This document shows, piece after piece, positions 26,853 to 35,114 of a stretch of DNA of 39,824 nucleotides. The first letter of the stretch is position 1. Every line of letters starts with the position of its first letter. The translations under genes and the position numbers were made by a program. The notes under the pieces are model-generated. The model saw nothing but the letters and a program-made list of their open reading frames with translations. It did not search any database and was not told where the DNA came from. The stretch comes from Campylobacter sp. MIT 12-8780 (lineage in GTDB: Bacteria > Campylobacterota > Campylobacteria > Campylobacterales > Campylobacteraceae), in the NCBI RefSeq assembly GCF_006864535.1, contig NZ_QHLL01000014.1, forward strand, positions 1 to 39,824, in the 5' to 3' direction.

Positions 26853-28343
26853 TTAAATTTCCCTCTCGTTTGACTTTTGAGCTTTTATTAGCTCTTTATC
26901 TCCTCGTTTTGTAACTCCATTAGCCCTAATATCTGCCCGTCGCAGTGTGTGATTGGATTGTTTTTTTCCTCTGAGCTCCAACTTATGCTGTGCATTAGCG
27001 TGCAGAAGCATTTCATCTCTTGATCGTTTCCAAACCATAGGGATTTTGGACAATTTTTGCAAATCGTTGGTGGATTTGGCTGTAGCTCGTCCTTTATTAT
27101 AAGCATTGTTGGCGAGATGTATTCCTCCTCGTTTTGCTGCATAATATCTTGCCCACTCTGATTTGGTGTATTTTCTTGTAGTTGATCCACTTCTTACCCT
27201 TTCCTTTTTAATTTCTTTAAGCTCTGTGGTAATTTTTACAGGTGCAAGCTTAGCAAAGTTTTTTTCTGCTCGGTTGGCAATGCTTGCGTCCCACACAGGA
27301 ATTTTACGCTGTGTATGCACTTCATAATCTTTATTTTGGATTTTCTTTTTGAAACTATATGGCTCTAACCTATCTCCTATCTTAGCAAAACGAACATACT
27401 CACCTTTTTCAATTTTAAGCTCCTTAACAAGTCTTTGCAAATCTTTACCCCAAATAGTTGTATCGCCTTTTGGAGTAAGATAAGACACAAAAAAACTTAT
27501 ATTATTTTCATCTTTAAAATCAAATTTTGCTTCGCCATAATCAAGCACTTTATAATGATGAGGCTTAATTTTCATTTGAGTTTTATTTTGTAAGCTATCT
27601 AAAATTTGCTGGCGTTTAGCAAGATCAATGTTTTGTTGAACTTGTTTTGAATGGGTTGCTTTAGCCTGTATTCCCAAATCATTTAAATTTTTAGCAAACT
27701 CAGTTCTTAAATGAGCTAAATCATTTTTTCTTATATCAATCCTTGTGCCATCTGCTTTAGAAATTTTAAGGCAAATATGGCAATGTGGATTGTCTGTATC
27801 TGCGTGAAAAACAAGAGAAAAAAAGTTATCAGGATAGTTTTCTTTTAAAGTTTTAAAAACTGCTTGCTTGAGTTTTTGAGGAGGAGTTGTTGAATGTTCT
27901 TTCATTGAAAAAACTATATTATAGGTTTGTCTAATTTCTCTTTTGTTTTGATACTGATTTGGGATTGTTGCACCATAATCTTTTAATGCTTTTTTAACTT
28001 CTATATTTTCATCTTTACCTTGATAATATTGTAATTCACTAGTAACAATTTGAAGCTCTCCATTTCTACTTACATAATCTATATGTCGAGAAACTGATTG
28101 AAAGTGTTTAGAGCTTGAAGTAATTTTTATCACAACCTCGTTACTTCTATGTGAAGAAATTTGAAGCGGTAATTTTGTTCTTGGCATATAGATATTAGAC
28201 GATGAATTTGTAAATCCTGATCGTTTGCTTTTGTAATTTTTAGGCAAATTTGAAATAAAATCTCTATGTTCTATAACCTTTTTAGCTCTCCATTGCTTCC
28301 ATTCTTGGTCATTATTTTTTAAAAACTTTGGAATAGAACTCAC
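26853..28343 (-). CDS. MOBP-type relaxase (VirD2/MobA/TraI-like)
   Basis: 496 residues. Candidate motif I is SRHIDYVSRNGEL with catalytic Tyr90. Motif III is FHADTDNPHCHICLK with His180, His187 and His189, the metal-binding H-x6-H-x-H set. The enzyme would nick oriT, stay bound to the 5' end and lead the strand through the T4SS. The C-terminal ~120 residues are basic, ending KAQKSNEREI, as expected of a coupling-protein signal. The start overlaps the stop of the MobC-like gene by 4 bases. The oriT candidate is just beyond that gene. Confidence 0.9.
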   Translation of the reverse strand: MSSIPKFLKNNDQEWKQWRAKKVIEHRDFISNLPKNYKSKRSGFTNSSSNIYMPRTKLPLQISSHRSNEVVIKITSSSKHFQSVSRHIDYVSRNGELQIVTSELQYYQGKDENIEVKKALKDYGATIPNQYQNKREIRQTYNIVFSMKEHSTTPPQKLKQAVFKTLKENYPDNFFSLVFHADTDNPHCHICLKISKADGTRIDIRKNDLAHLRTEFAKNLNDLGIQAKATHSKQVQQNIDLAKRQQILDSLQNKTQMKIKPHHYKVLDYGEAKFDFKDENNISFFVSYLTPKGDTTIWGKDLQRLVKELKIEKGEYVRFAKIGDRLEPYSFKKKIQNKDYEVHTQRKIPVWDASIANRAEKNFAKLAPVKITTELKEIKKERVRSGSTTRKYTKSEWARYYAAKRGGIHLANNAYNKGRATAKSTNDLQKLSKIPMVWKRSRDEMLLHANAQHKLELRGKKQSNHTLRRADIRANGVTKRGDKELIKAQKSNEREI

Positions 28344-28879
28344 TTTATTTTATCCTCTGATTTATCAACTAAAGTATTTATATTTTGAGTAAGCTGATCT
28401 ATTTTATATATTATATTTTGCAAAGTATCTTCAAGATTTTTAATATTAACTTTAACTGCACTTCTTTGTTTTAATATTTTATTAAGTTCATTAATATTTC
28501 TTCCCATTTGATTAAGAGAAGTTTTGGTAAGTATAAATTGTCTCAATTCAATAGAATTGCTAAATTTATCATTATATATAGAATTAAATATCCTATATCT
28601 TACTTCTTGAGTTAAAAATGAATAGCCATTTTTTTTAGCACTTTCTTTTATAAAATCATACTCATTTTGAGTAAAAAAAATCTTTACCTGTTTTGTTTTG
28701 GCTTGATATAATTCTTGTTTATAATGCAATACTTTATTTGGAGTATTTTCCTTATCGTTGTTAATAAATATGCTAATAATTTTATTAACAACTTTTGATT
28801 TTGGTGTCTTTGTTTTTTTACTTATATTAGTTATGAAAGCTAAATTTTCTTCATTTATATTAAATAAAAACTTTTTCAT
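28340..28879 (-). CDS. MobC-like relaxosome accessory protein
   Basis: 179 residues. Residues ~63-110 look like a ribbon-helix-helix DNA-binding unit (KQVKIFFTQNEYDFIKESA). Residues 121-133, SLNQMGRNINELN, match the MobC signature, and a C-terminal helix follows. The N-terminal 50 residues may hold a second small helical domain. MobC proteins bind oriT and open it for the relaxase. The gene is translationally coupled to the relaxase and faces the palindrome-rich region 28900-29100. Confidence 0.85.
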   Translation of the reverse strand: MKKFLFNINEENLAFITNISKKTKTPKSKVVNKIISIFINNDKENTPNKVLHYKQELYQAKTKQVKIFFTQNEYDFIKESAKKNGYSFLTQEVRYRIFNSIYNDKFSNSIELRQFILTKTSLNQMGRNINELNKILKQRSAVKVNIKNLEDTLQNIIYKIDQLTQNINTLVDKSEDKIK

Positions 28880-28904
28880 TTTTGTACCTAAAACAATTAA
28901 TCTA

Positions 28905-29100
28905 CATTTTTAACACTTTAAAAATGCTTTTTCGCAAGAAAAACTTTATATTTTTTGAATAAATTGCTTGTCTATATTATTCAAAAAATATCAAAAGAGC
29001 CTCGCAGAGCAGGTGGGATAAAATCCATTTTTTAGGACTTTCTAAAAAATTATTTTAAAAAAGTATATACTTTTTGGGATTTTATCCCTATCCTGCATAT
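28905..29100 (+). other. Candidate origin of transfer (oriT)
   Basis: This gene-free stretch holds a series of inverted repeats: 28905-28926 (9-base arms), 28928-28943 (TTTTTC-GCAA-GAAAAA), 28948-28991 (perfect 15-base arms), 29015-29026 with 29077-29088 (GGGATAAAATCC and its complement), 29028-29049 and the palindrome 29058-29075. Next comes TATCCTGC at 29089-29096, identical to the core of IncP-type nick sites (cut between G 29095 and C 29096). It lies beside the mobC/relaxase pair. If the plus strand is nicked, the region to the right enters first and the relaxase genes last. Confidence 0.7.
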
Positions 29101-29160
29101 TGTAAAAAATCATCAAATTATACACTTTATTTCTTAAGTTATCATTAAGCAGAATTAAGA

Positions 29161-29166
29161 TACAAT
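29161..29166 (+). promoter_or_regulatory. Putative -10 box of the leading-region operon
   Basis: TACAAT lies 37 bases before the ATG at 29204 in otherwise gene-free DNA downstream of the nick site. No clear -35 is seen. It could serve the genes 29204 to 30515. Confidence 0.35.
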
Positions 29167-29203
29167 CTAATAAAAATGTATTTACATATAAAAGGATATA
29201 TTT

Positions 29204-29491
29204 ATGAGTAAAGAAGAAATTAAAGATAACAATCAAAAAACTAAATTAAGAACAAGATTAAAAACAAAAGCAGTCGAAGAGCTTGAAAAAGAGTATAAAG
29301 AAAAACTTAAAAAAATACAAGAAAAAGAAAACGCCAAATTAGAAAAGCTTCATAAAGAATTTTCTTTACTTATCTTAGAAAGCTTTATAAATGATGAAGA
29401 ATTTAAAAATTCTTTTTTTAAAATAATAAATCAAGAAAAATATGATAAAATTAAAAAGATTTACAATAAACTCTTAGAAGCTTATATGTAG
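29204..29491 (+). CDS. Small coiled-coil protein beside oriT
   Basis: 95 residues, basic and almost all helical: KAVEELEKEYKEKLKKI continues into a coiled coil, then a short C-terminal helix. AAAAGGAT precedes the ATG. It is the first gene to the right of the nick site, so it would be among the first to enter a recipient. The composition suits a nucleic-acid or relaxosome accessory protein, but no family is recognised. Confidence 0.72.
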   Translation: MSKEEIKDNNQKTKLRTRLKTKAVEELEKEYKEKLKKIQEKENAKLEKLHKEFSLLILESFINDEEFKNSFFKIINQEKYDKIKKIYNKLLEAYM

Positions 29492-29526
29492 ATTTTAAAT
29501 TTTAACTTCTTAAAAAAGGACACACA

Positions 29527-29772
29527 ATGAAAACAAAAATTTTACTCTTGGCTGTTTTAGCTACAATACTTTTTAGTGCTTGCTCAGAAGAACCAAAAAG
29601 CGTTGAATACTATAAAAATAACCCTGAAGAAAGAAAGAAAAAAATCGATGAATGCGGAAAAAAATTGTATGATTACATAGCAAAAAATCCTCAAGCAAAA
29701 GACAAAGATCTTGAAAAAGTACTTGGAAAAGATTGTATGAATGCAGATGAAGCAGGAAAGCTATGGAAGTAA
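29527..29772 (+). CDS. eexN: EexN-type entry-exclusion lipoprotein
   Basis: 81 residues with lipobox FSAC (Cys19), then CSEEPKSVEYYKNNPEER, the EexN family signature, with Cys residues further on (DECGKK, KDCMNADEA). EexN proteins sit in the envelope of plasmid-bearing cells and block entry of a second copy. Location in the leading region lets a new transconjugant close itself quickly. AAAAAGG precedes the start by 8 bases. Confidence 0.85.
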   Translation: MKTKILLLAVLATILFSACSEEPKSVEYYKNNPEERKKKIDECGKKLYDYIAKNPQAKDKDLEKVLGKDCMNADEAGKLWK

Positions 29773-29783
29773 GAGACTAAAAG

Positions 29784-30515
29784 ATGAAAAATAAAAATAG
29801 CTATTTTAATGTTCAAATAGACAAAAACAATGATGAGGAATTTTTATATCTGCTTGAAAAAGCTCCTTATACTAGCGAAGAAGAAATAGGTGAGCTTTTT
29901 TCTCACCTTGCTGTGCTTGATGAAGTGCAAAAAGAAAAAGACGCTTCTAATGCCAAAATAAGTAATAAAGTCCTCAAATTTTCTTTTCTTTACAATGATA
30001 ACGAAGGTGCAAAAGTAGAAAATCTACAAGTTCCTCTTGGGCAAGGACACTTTACAAAAGGCATAAATCACTTAAGAAAGATAGGTAAGCAAGATTGGGA
30101 AAAAGATATAAAAACTAAACAATTTGATGAGGAGTTGAGTAAGAAATTTGATAAATTTCTTATGAAACCTCCAGCAATGGATGTGATTAGTAAAGGTAGC
30201 TTAGGAACTTTGCAAAAGTGTGCCAAAATTTTAGACACTATCCCTTCTCCTGAATTCCAAACCTTTTTGCAAGGATTTATGAATGGTAATGAAAAATGCA
30301 GGATTCAATTATTTGGCAACAAAGAAGATCAAAAAGCAGAAAATAATTTAGAACAAAAACAAGAAAACAAAAGCAATGAACAAGAAAAATCAAAAGCTGA
30401 TAAGATAGCAGAAATTCAAAAAGAGGTGCAAACTAGCACTCAAAAAAAAAGTAAATCGGCTCTTAAAATTTCAAGAGAGGTAAATAAAGAAAGAGATATT
30501 CAGCTCAATAAATAA
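29784..30515 (+). CDS. Unknown protein with shared C-terminal tail
   Basis: 243 residues, soluble. Residues ~1-170 look like a folded alpha+beta domain (YFNVQIDKNNDEEFLYLLEK, VLKFSFLYNDNEG, GQGHFTKGINHLRKIG). Residues ~180-205 form a Glu/Gln/Asn/Lys linker. The end has KADKIAEIQKEVQTSTQK and RDIQLNK, matching the tails of the proteins ending at 7249, 12284 and 35545. No family is recognised. It is probably co-transcribed with eexN (11-base gap). Confidence 0.72.
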   Translation: MKNKNSYFNVQIDKNNDEEFLYLLEKAPYTSEEEIGELFSHLAVLDEVQKEKDASNAKISNKVLKFSFLYNDNEGAKVENLQVPLGQGHFTKGINHLRKIGKQDWEKDIKTKQFDEELSKKFDKFLMKPPAMDVISKGSLGTLQKCAKILDTIPSPEFQTFLQGFMNGNEKCRIQLFGNKEDQKAENNLEQKQENKSNEQEKSKADKIAEIQKEVQTSTQKKSKSALKISREVNKERDIQLNK

Positions 30516-30584
30516 AATTCGCTTTTGTATCAAAAAAAGAAGGATCGGCTTATAATATATACAAACCACCCTCCTCGTTTGCAC

Positions 30585-30590
30585 TATAAT
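30585..30590 (+). promoter_or_regulatory. Putative -10 box of the primase-like gene
   Basis: TATAAT lies 40 bases before the ATG at 30631. A second TATAAT is at 30551-30556. Either could start transcription of the Toprim gene, which is separated from the preceding gene by 115 bases. Confidence 0.4.
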
Positions 30591-30630
30591 TTTAAACTAC
30601 TTTAGCTTAAAAAAAACTTAAGGAAAATCT

Positions 30631-31827
30631 ATGCCTAGAGAAAGAAAGTTTTTATATGTACCATATAATGATAAAGATGAAGCTAAAAAACTTGGTGCTA
30701 TTTGGGACGCAAAAGAAAAAAAGTTTTATGTTCCTTTTTATATGGATCAAAGCATATTTAAAAAATGGGAAAATCCACCCATAAAACAAAACAATATCAA
30801 CATAAATGAAGCTTTGTTTCAATTTAAAAATGCCTTACAGGCTCAAGGCTTAATTGTAGATACCCCTATAATGAATGGAAAAATTCAACGCTGTGCAACT
30901 CAAGATGATAAAGGACATGAAAAAAGTGGAGCATATGTAGGATACTTAGATGGCTTCCCTGCTGGTTATATCGAAAACTTTAAAACAGGTTATAAAGAAA
31001 ACTGGAAATTTCAACTTTCAACTCACAATAACTCAATAAAGATACAAAGACAGCCTTTAAACCCAAAAAGTAATTTTAATGAGACACATATCAATAAAGA
31101 TCAAGAACTCTTAAATTTGCAAAAGAAAACAGCCCTTAGGCTAGAAAAAGAATGGATAGAAGCAAAACCTCTTATAAAGTTACATCCATATCTTATAAAA
31201 AAAGGGCTTGATGAAACTTATAACCTTAAAGTAGATAATTATGGAAATTTACTTATTCCATTTCAAGATGAAACAGGGAAAATCTGGTCAATACAAAGAA
31301 TTACAAAAGAAGGAAAAAAAATAATTGGCGTAATTAAAACAAAAGAAGAGCAAAATAAAAATGTGGAATACTCGGCTAGAAAAAAAGGATGTTTTTTTAC
31401 TCAAATTCCACTTAAAGAACAAGAAGAATTCATAGTATGTGAAGGCTTTGCTACTGCTATGACTATACAAAAAGCATTACAAAAGCCTACTATAATGGCT
31501 ATTGACGCAGGAAATCTAAGCAATGTCGTTGAAAATCTTAAAAAAACTTTTCCGAACAAACAACTAACTATAATTGCAGATAATGACTACAAATTAGAAA
31601 TTCAAGGAAGAACTAATGTAGGATTAGAAGCTGCAAAAAAAATTCAACAAAATTACCCTAATGTAAAACTTGTTATTCCTCAAATAACAGAACAAGAAGC
31701 TAAAGAAGGGATAAGCGATTTTAACGATATTTATACAAAAAAGGGGCTTGATGAAATACGAAAACAATATCACACACAAACATTTCAAAATACTATAGAC
31801 AAAAATAAACTAGATCTAGAAAGATAA
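30631..31827 (+). CDS. Toprim primase-like protein with DUF5710 domain
   Basis: 398 residues. Residues 7-50 (FLYVPYNDKDEAKKLGAIWD) match DUF5710. After a linker, residues ~165-385 resemble plasmid TraC/P4-type primase Toprim regions: NLLIPFQDETGKIWSIQRI, EEFIVCEGFATAMTIQKAL with the catalytic Glu, and LTIIADNDY. It probably primes the complementary strand after transfer. It lacks an obvious helicase part. The C terminus ends NKLDLER, resembling the -ER endings of two tailed proteins. IncP TraC and ColIb Sog primases are themselves carried into recipients, so transport is conceivable. Confidence 0.8.
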   Translation: MPRERKFLYVPYNDKDEAKKLGAIWDAKEKKFYVPFYMDQSIFKKWENPPIKQNNININEALFQFKNALQAQGLIVDTPIMNGKIQRCATQDDKGHEKSGAYVGYLDGFPAGYIENFKTGYKENWKFQLSTHNNSIKIQRQPLNPKSNFNETHINKDQELLNLQKKTALRLEKEWIEAKPLIKLHPYLIKKGLDETYNLKVDNYGNLLIPFQDETGKIWSIQRITKEGKKIIGVIKTKEEQNKNVEYSARKKGCFFTQIPLKEQEEFIVCEGFATAMTIQKALQKPTIMAIDAGNLSNVVENLKKTFPNKQLTIIADNDYKLEIQGRTNVGLEAAKKIQQNYPNVKLVIPQITEQEAKEGISDFNDIYTKKGLDEIRKQYHTQTFQNTIDKNKLDLER

Positions 31828-31859
31828 CTTCTTTGTTTTGGCGTTTTTATAATGTAAAA

Positions 31860-31890
31860 GGTCAAAATTTTATGAAATAAAATTTTTACC
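31860..31890 (+). terminator. Putative hairpin after the primase-like gene
   Basis: Thirteen-base arms (31860-31872 and 31878-31890) with one mismatch and a 5-base loop, 32 bases after the stop. The stem is AT-rich and no separate U run follows, so it may equally be part of the replication origin. Confidence 0.35.
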
Positions 31891-31919
31891 ATTTCCTATT
31901 TAGATACAAATTTAATGAA

Positions 31920-32268
31920 TTTAATAAATTTAAGAGATTATTATAAAAATAGCTCAGTGATTTTTAAACTCTATTTTATGGGGGTTTAAAATTTAATAAA
32001 TTTAAGAGATTATTATAAAAATAGCTTATTTTATTATAAAAATAGCTTATTTTATTATAAAAATACCAACTAATTTTTGATTTTTGTTTGTATCGAAAGA
32101 TTTTTTTTGACATAAATATAATAATTTATTATAAAAATACCAACTTTTTTTAATTTTGTAGATGTTTTGTAGGCATAAATATAATGTTATTATAAAAATT
32201 GACATAAATATAATAATTTATTATAAAAATACCAACTTTTTTTAATTTTGTAGATGTTTTTATAATAA
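31920..32268. repeat. Iteron cluster, replication origin (oriV)
   Basis: Seven exact copies of TTATTATAAAAAT start at 31938, 32010, 32031, 32052, 32126, 32187 and 32218, and a near-exact inverted copy lies at 32256-32268. The three central copies are 21 bases apart, two helical turns. Two longer duplications embed them: 35 bases (31920-31954 = 31992-32026) and 62 bases (32107-32168 = 32199-32260). The cluster lies just upstream of repA. Iterons of this kind bind the initiator and control copy number. Confidence 0.85.
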
Positions 32269-32339
32269 GTTGTTGATTTTAATATAATATTTTGCTATTA
32301 TTTACTTCTATATTTTGTATATAAGTCGTAAAGGTTATA

Positions 32340-32361
32340 TACAATGTTATATTTATGTCAA
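32340..32361 (+). promoter_or_regulatory. repA promoter with iteron-related operator
   Basis: TACAAT at 32340-32345 could be the -10 box of repA. It abuts TTATATTTATGTCAA at 32347-32361, the inverted copy of the TTGACATAAATATAA found in the 62-base origin repeat. Initiator autorepression through an inverted operator is standard in iteron plasmids. Here it is inferred. Confidence 0.5.
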
Positions 32362-32377
32362 TTTTAAAGGATAAATT

Positions 32378-34180
32378 ATGCCAAAACGCCAGACAGTGGA
32401 TACTTTAAATTTGTTTGATGAGTGTGAAAACCTTATATGTGAAGATACTTTGAAAATGGAACTAGGTTCTGTTGTCTTATTGTGTGGAGTGAGTGAAGTT
32501 GGAAAATCTTTTTTAGCTCTTAAAACTTGTGCAAATGCTTTGAATGATGGCGTGAAATCTTTTTTTTGGAGTATAGAAGATAATGAAAAAGCTTTGCTAG
32601 CAAGAATTCAAAATATACAAAGTTTTTATCCTTTTGAGATGATTGATCTTGAGTTTTCTACCGATTTGCCTGAATTTAACGCAAGATTAAGTCCTGAAGA
32701 AAATTTAGCAAAGGAGCTTGGGACTTTATCAGATTGCAGCTTAATTGTTCTTGATACATTTAGTGCTTTTTTTTCATATTTAGGTTTTAAAGATCAAAAC
32801 AATCAAAATGATGTGCAAAGCTTTTTTAATACTCTTATAAATATAGCGGTTAGTAACAATCAAACAATTTTATTGCTTCATCATTTAGATAAAAAGGGCG
32901 AGAGCATTATGGGAAGTTCAGTGATAAAAAATGTCCCTAGAATTATCTATGAGCTTACATTTGCTAAAGGAGAGAATAAAAATACTACAACTCATAGAAT
33001 ATTGAAAATAATCAAAGATAGCAATAATATTAATAATGGTGATAGAGAGAAGCGAATTAAAATTTTAGTAAATTCTGACATAAATGAATCTTTAGAAGAG
33101 CAAGAAGAGCATTTTTTGCTAAAAGTAGATAAAGATAATGAAATAAAAGATTTGAGTAATGGTTTAGCCACTATGGATAATAATGGTTATATTACTATGC
33201 ACGAAAATAGAGGAGTTTTTTATCTTAGTAGTAAGAAGATAATAGATTCAGCACTTTATAAAGAATTTGTTAAAAATGATAGACAATGCGAATTTAAAAT
33301 GGAACACAAAGACAGCGGATCAACCTATATTATCAATTTAAAGAATGAGTTACTTACACAAACTCATAGAAGCATATTAGATGCTTTGTTTCTTTATGTG
33401 AAAGATAATGTGGATAGCACTACTATCAAAAAATACCAAGATGAATTTTGGGATATGGAAATTTTGTTAGAACCATATAAATTTTTAAAAAACTACTTAG
33501 GAAAAACACCAACAAGATATCAATGGTTACAAGAAAAATTTGATGAGATTTCTCGCTTTTCTTATGATTTAACACATATTCAAAATATCGATGGAAGACG
33601 AGAAAAGAAAACTGAAAGGGATAGAGACATTTTAATGTTTGATTCTATAGAAAGGGTTACTAAAAATGATGGAAAAATCATAGCTATGTTTAAGCTTACC
33701 ATTAGAAAAGAATATATAAGGCGTTTGAAGACAGAATCAACTCTTTCTTATGATAAAGACTTAGCTAAAATTCTTATCAATTTAAAATCTTTAGTTGTGC
33801 AGGATTTAATACGATTTTTAAGTTCTTTTCCTGACAATAGCAATATGAAGCTTACTTTTACTGAATTTTGCAAAATTAAAGCTTATTCAGATTACAAGCA
33901 TAGAAGCCTTATTTCAAAACAAAGAAAAGAAATTATAGAATCTAAAGATGAATTAATTGAATTTGGGATTAATGTTTATGGAAGGAATTCTCCTTTAAAA
34001 CCATATGATAACGAAGTGTTACATAAAAAATTTGCAGATAGCAACGATTTAATTTTTATATATCGTGGCAGTGGAAAAATTAAGCGTTTTATCAATAAAA
34101 AAGATGCGATGAATAAGCTTAACATAAAGGCAAATAGGTATTTATCAAATAGCTTATTTACTCCTGAAGATTTAAAATAA
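32378..34180 (+). CDS. repA: Replication protein: RepA-type helicase with winged-helix initiator
   Basis: 600 residues. The N-terminal ~260 residues form a RecA-like ATPase of the RSF1010 RepA/DnaB kind: Walker A CGVSEVGKSFL (37-46), Walker B LIVLDTFSAFF (~126) and LLLHHLDKKG (~168). The C-terminal ~250 residues (TPTRYQWLQEKFDEISRF, DRDILMFDSIERV, LVVQDLIRFLSSF) have the helix pattern of Rep winged-helix initiators. One protein would thus both bind the iterons and unwind DNA. It follows the iteron cluster and has AAAGGAT before its ATG. Confidence 0.82.
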   Translation: MPKRQTVDTLNLFDECENLICEDTLKMELGSVVLLCGVSEVGKSFLALKTCANALNDGVKSFFWSIEDNEKALLARIQNIQSFYPFEMIDLEFSTDLPEFNARLSPEENLAKELGTLSDCSLIVLDTFSAFFSYLGFKDQNNQNDVQSFFNTLINIAVSNNQTILLLHHLDKKGESIMGSSVIKNVPRIIYELTFAKGENKNTTTHRILKIIKDSNNINNGDREKRIKILVNSDINESLEEQEEHFLLKVDKDNEIKDLSNGLATMDNNGYITMHENRGVFYLSSKKIIDSALYKEFVKNDRQCEFKMEHKDSGSTYIINLKNELLTQTHRSILDALFLYVKDNVDSTTIKKYQDEFWDMEILLEPYKFLKNYLGKTPTRYQWLQEKFDEISRFSYDLTHIQNIDGRREKKTERDRDILMFDSIERVTKNDGKIIAMFKLTIRKEYIRRLKTESTLSYDKDLAKILINLKSLVVQDLIRFLSSFPDNSNMKLTFTEFCKIKAYSDYKHRSLISKQRKEIIESKDELIEFGINVYGRNSPLKPYDNEVLHKKFADSNDLIFIYRGSGKIKRFINKKDAMNKLNIKANRYLSNSLFTPEDLK

Positions 34181-34199
34181 TAAACAAAGGATTAACACA

Positions 34200-34574
34200 A
34201 TGGATCAAAGACTTATTGATGAAAACAATAGAAGGATAAGAGAGGAAAATAATAGGTCTATTGAACAACAAAATAAAAAAGATATGGACTTTTCAGGCGA
34301 GGCTGTAGGCGGATTAGCTGGATGTTTAATAGGGCTTTTAGGTATTATTTTGGCTATTATTTTTTATATCTTAAAATATGTGTTTATTTTTATAGTATTT
34401 TTACGAAATAGATTCTTTATAAAATGGAATTGGTATGTTAAGCTTGAAAACTTTACTTGTTTCATTATAAACATAATAAAAATATCTCTTTCGCTTTGCT
34501 TGTTTTTTATTTTTTATACATTTTACAAATTATGGGTAATTATGGTTTCTGCTTATATATACTTTGTATATTGA
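34200..34574 (+). CDS. Small membrane protein after repA
   Basis: 124 residues. A charged, Asn/Arg/Glu-rich N terminus (~1-30) is followed by a Gly-rich hydrophobic stretch (~37-68) and another at ~85-122, probably three to four membrane spans. AAAGG is upstream and the gene is 19 bases after repA, so it is probably co-transcribed. No family recognised. Confidence 0.65.
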   Translation: MDQRLIDENNRRIREENNRSIEQQNKKDMDFSGEAVGGLAGCLIGLLGIILAIIFYILKYVFIFIVFLRNRFFIKWNWYVKLENFTCFIINIIKISLSLCLFFIFYTFYKLWVIMVSAYIYFVY

Positions 34575-34641
34575 ATTATGACTACATATACTCATTTTAA
34601 AATATTTATTAAATATCTTAGAAATATTTTAAAATTATATA

Positions 34642-34686
34642 AACAATATCTTAAAAATATTTATAAAGTATTTTTAAGATATTGTT
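34642..34686. repeat. Long perfect inverted repeat between membrane gene and vapD pair
   Basis: Perfect 18-base arms (34642-34659 and 34669-34686, AACAATATCTTAAAAATA and complement) around a 9-base spacer. Further AAATATTTT-type units lie at 34600-34632. The repeat resembles those at 17087-17136 and 35598-35636. It can act as terminator for repA-34574 or operator for the toxin pair. Confidence 0.65.
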
Positions 34687-34799
34687 ATTGTCACTTAAAC
34701 AACAAATCCTCAATTCGAACAAAAGAATTGTAAGAATTTAAAAATTTATTTGAAATAAAATATGATAAAATGTTGTTAAAATTTTACAAAGGAGTTAAA

Positions 34800-35114
34800 A
34801 TGTCATACCCACTTTTAGGCACTCATTTTGAGCTTGATGAAGAAAAAATTAAGCGTGAGGGGATATATAATTTAGAGACAATGTATAAAACCATTGAAGA
34901 AATTGCTCTTGAAGTAGGACTTATTAAAATAGATAAAAATACCTATCATTGTAAAGGCAATCAATATGATTTGGCAAAACTAGGTATATTAGTTTATAAT
35001 AATCTTATGAATTTCAAATGGTTTACTCTTAATGTTAAAAAATGGACTTGGATTAGCGAAAAAGAGGGAAATGAGAGTTTAATTGGCGATGAAATGGGAG
35101 TTTGGGCTTCGTGA
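34800..35114 (+). CDS. Putative VapD partner / antitoxin
   Basis: 104 residues from ATG 34800 (AAAGGAG 5 bases upstream; an earlier in-frame start at 34770 lacks this). Small soluble alpha+beta protein: TMYKTIEEIALEVGLIKID, NTYHCKGNQYDLAKLGILVY, then a Trp-rich end. It overlaps vapD by four bases in a GTGA junction, the coupling typical of antitoxin-toxin pairs. In Haemophilus VapXD the upstream gene is the antitoxin. Sequence similarity to VapX is not obvious. Confidence 0.65.
   Translation: MSYPLLGTHFELDEEKIKREGIYNLETMYKTIEEIALEVGLIKIDKNTYHCKGNQYDLAKLGILVYNNLMNFKWFTLNVKKWTWISEKEGNESLIGDEMGVWAS

Noticed and set aside
26888-27190. 100-codon frame overlapping the relaxase gene on the same strand
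   Set aside because: It lies wholly within the basic C-terminal part of the relaxase, lacks a ribosome binding site and its product has no recognisable pattern. Treated as a shadow frame, unlike the case at 19578-20273.
31920-32268. Repeat cluster as a CRISPR array
   Set aside because: Repeats are only 13 bases, spacing is irregular (21-74 bases), spacers repeat each other, there are no cas genes, and the location before repA fits iterons.
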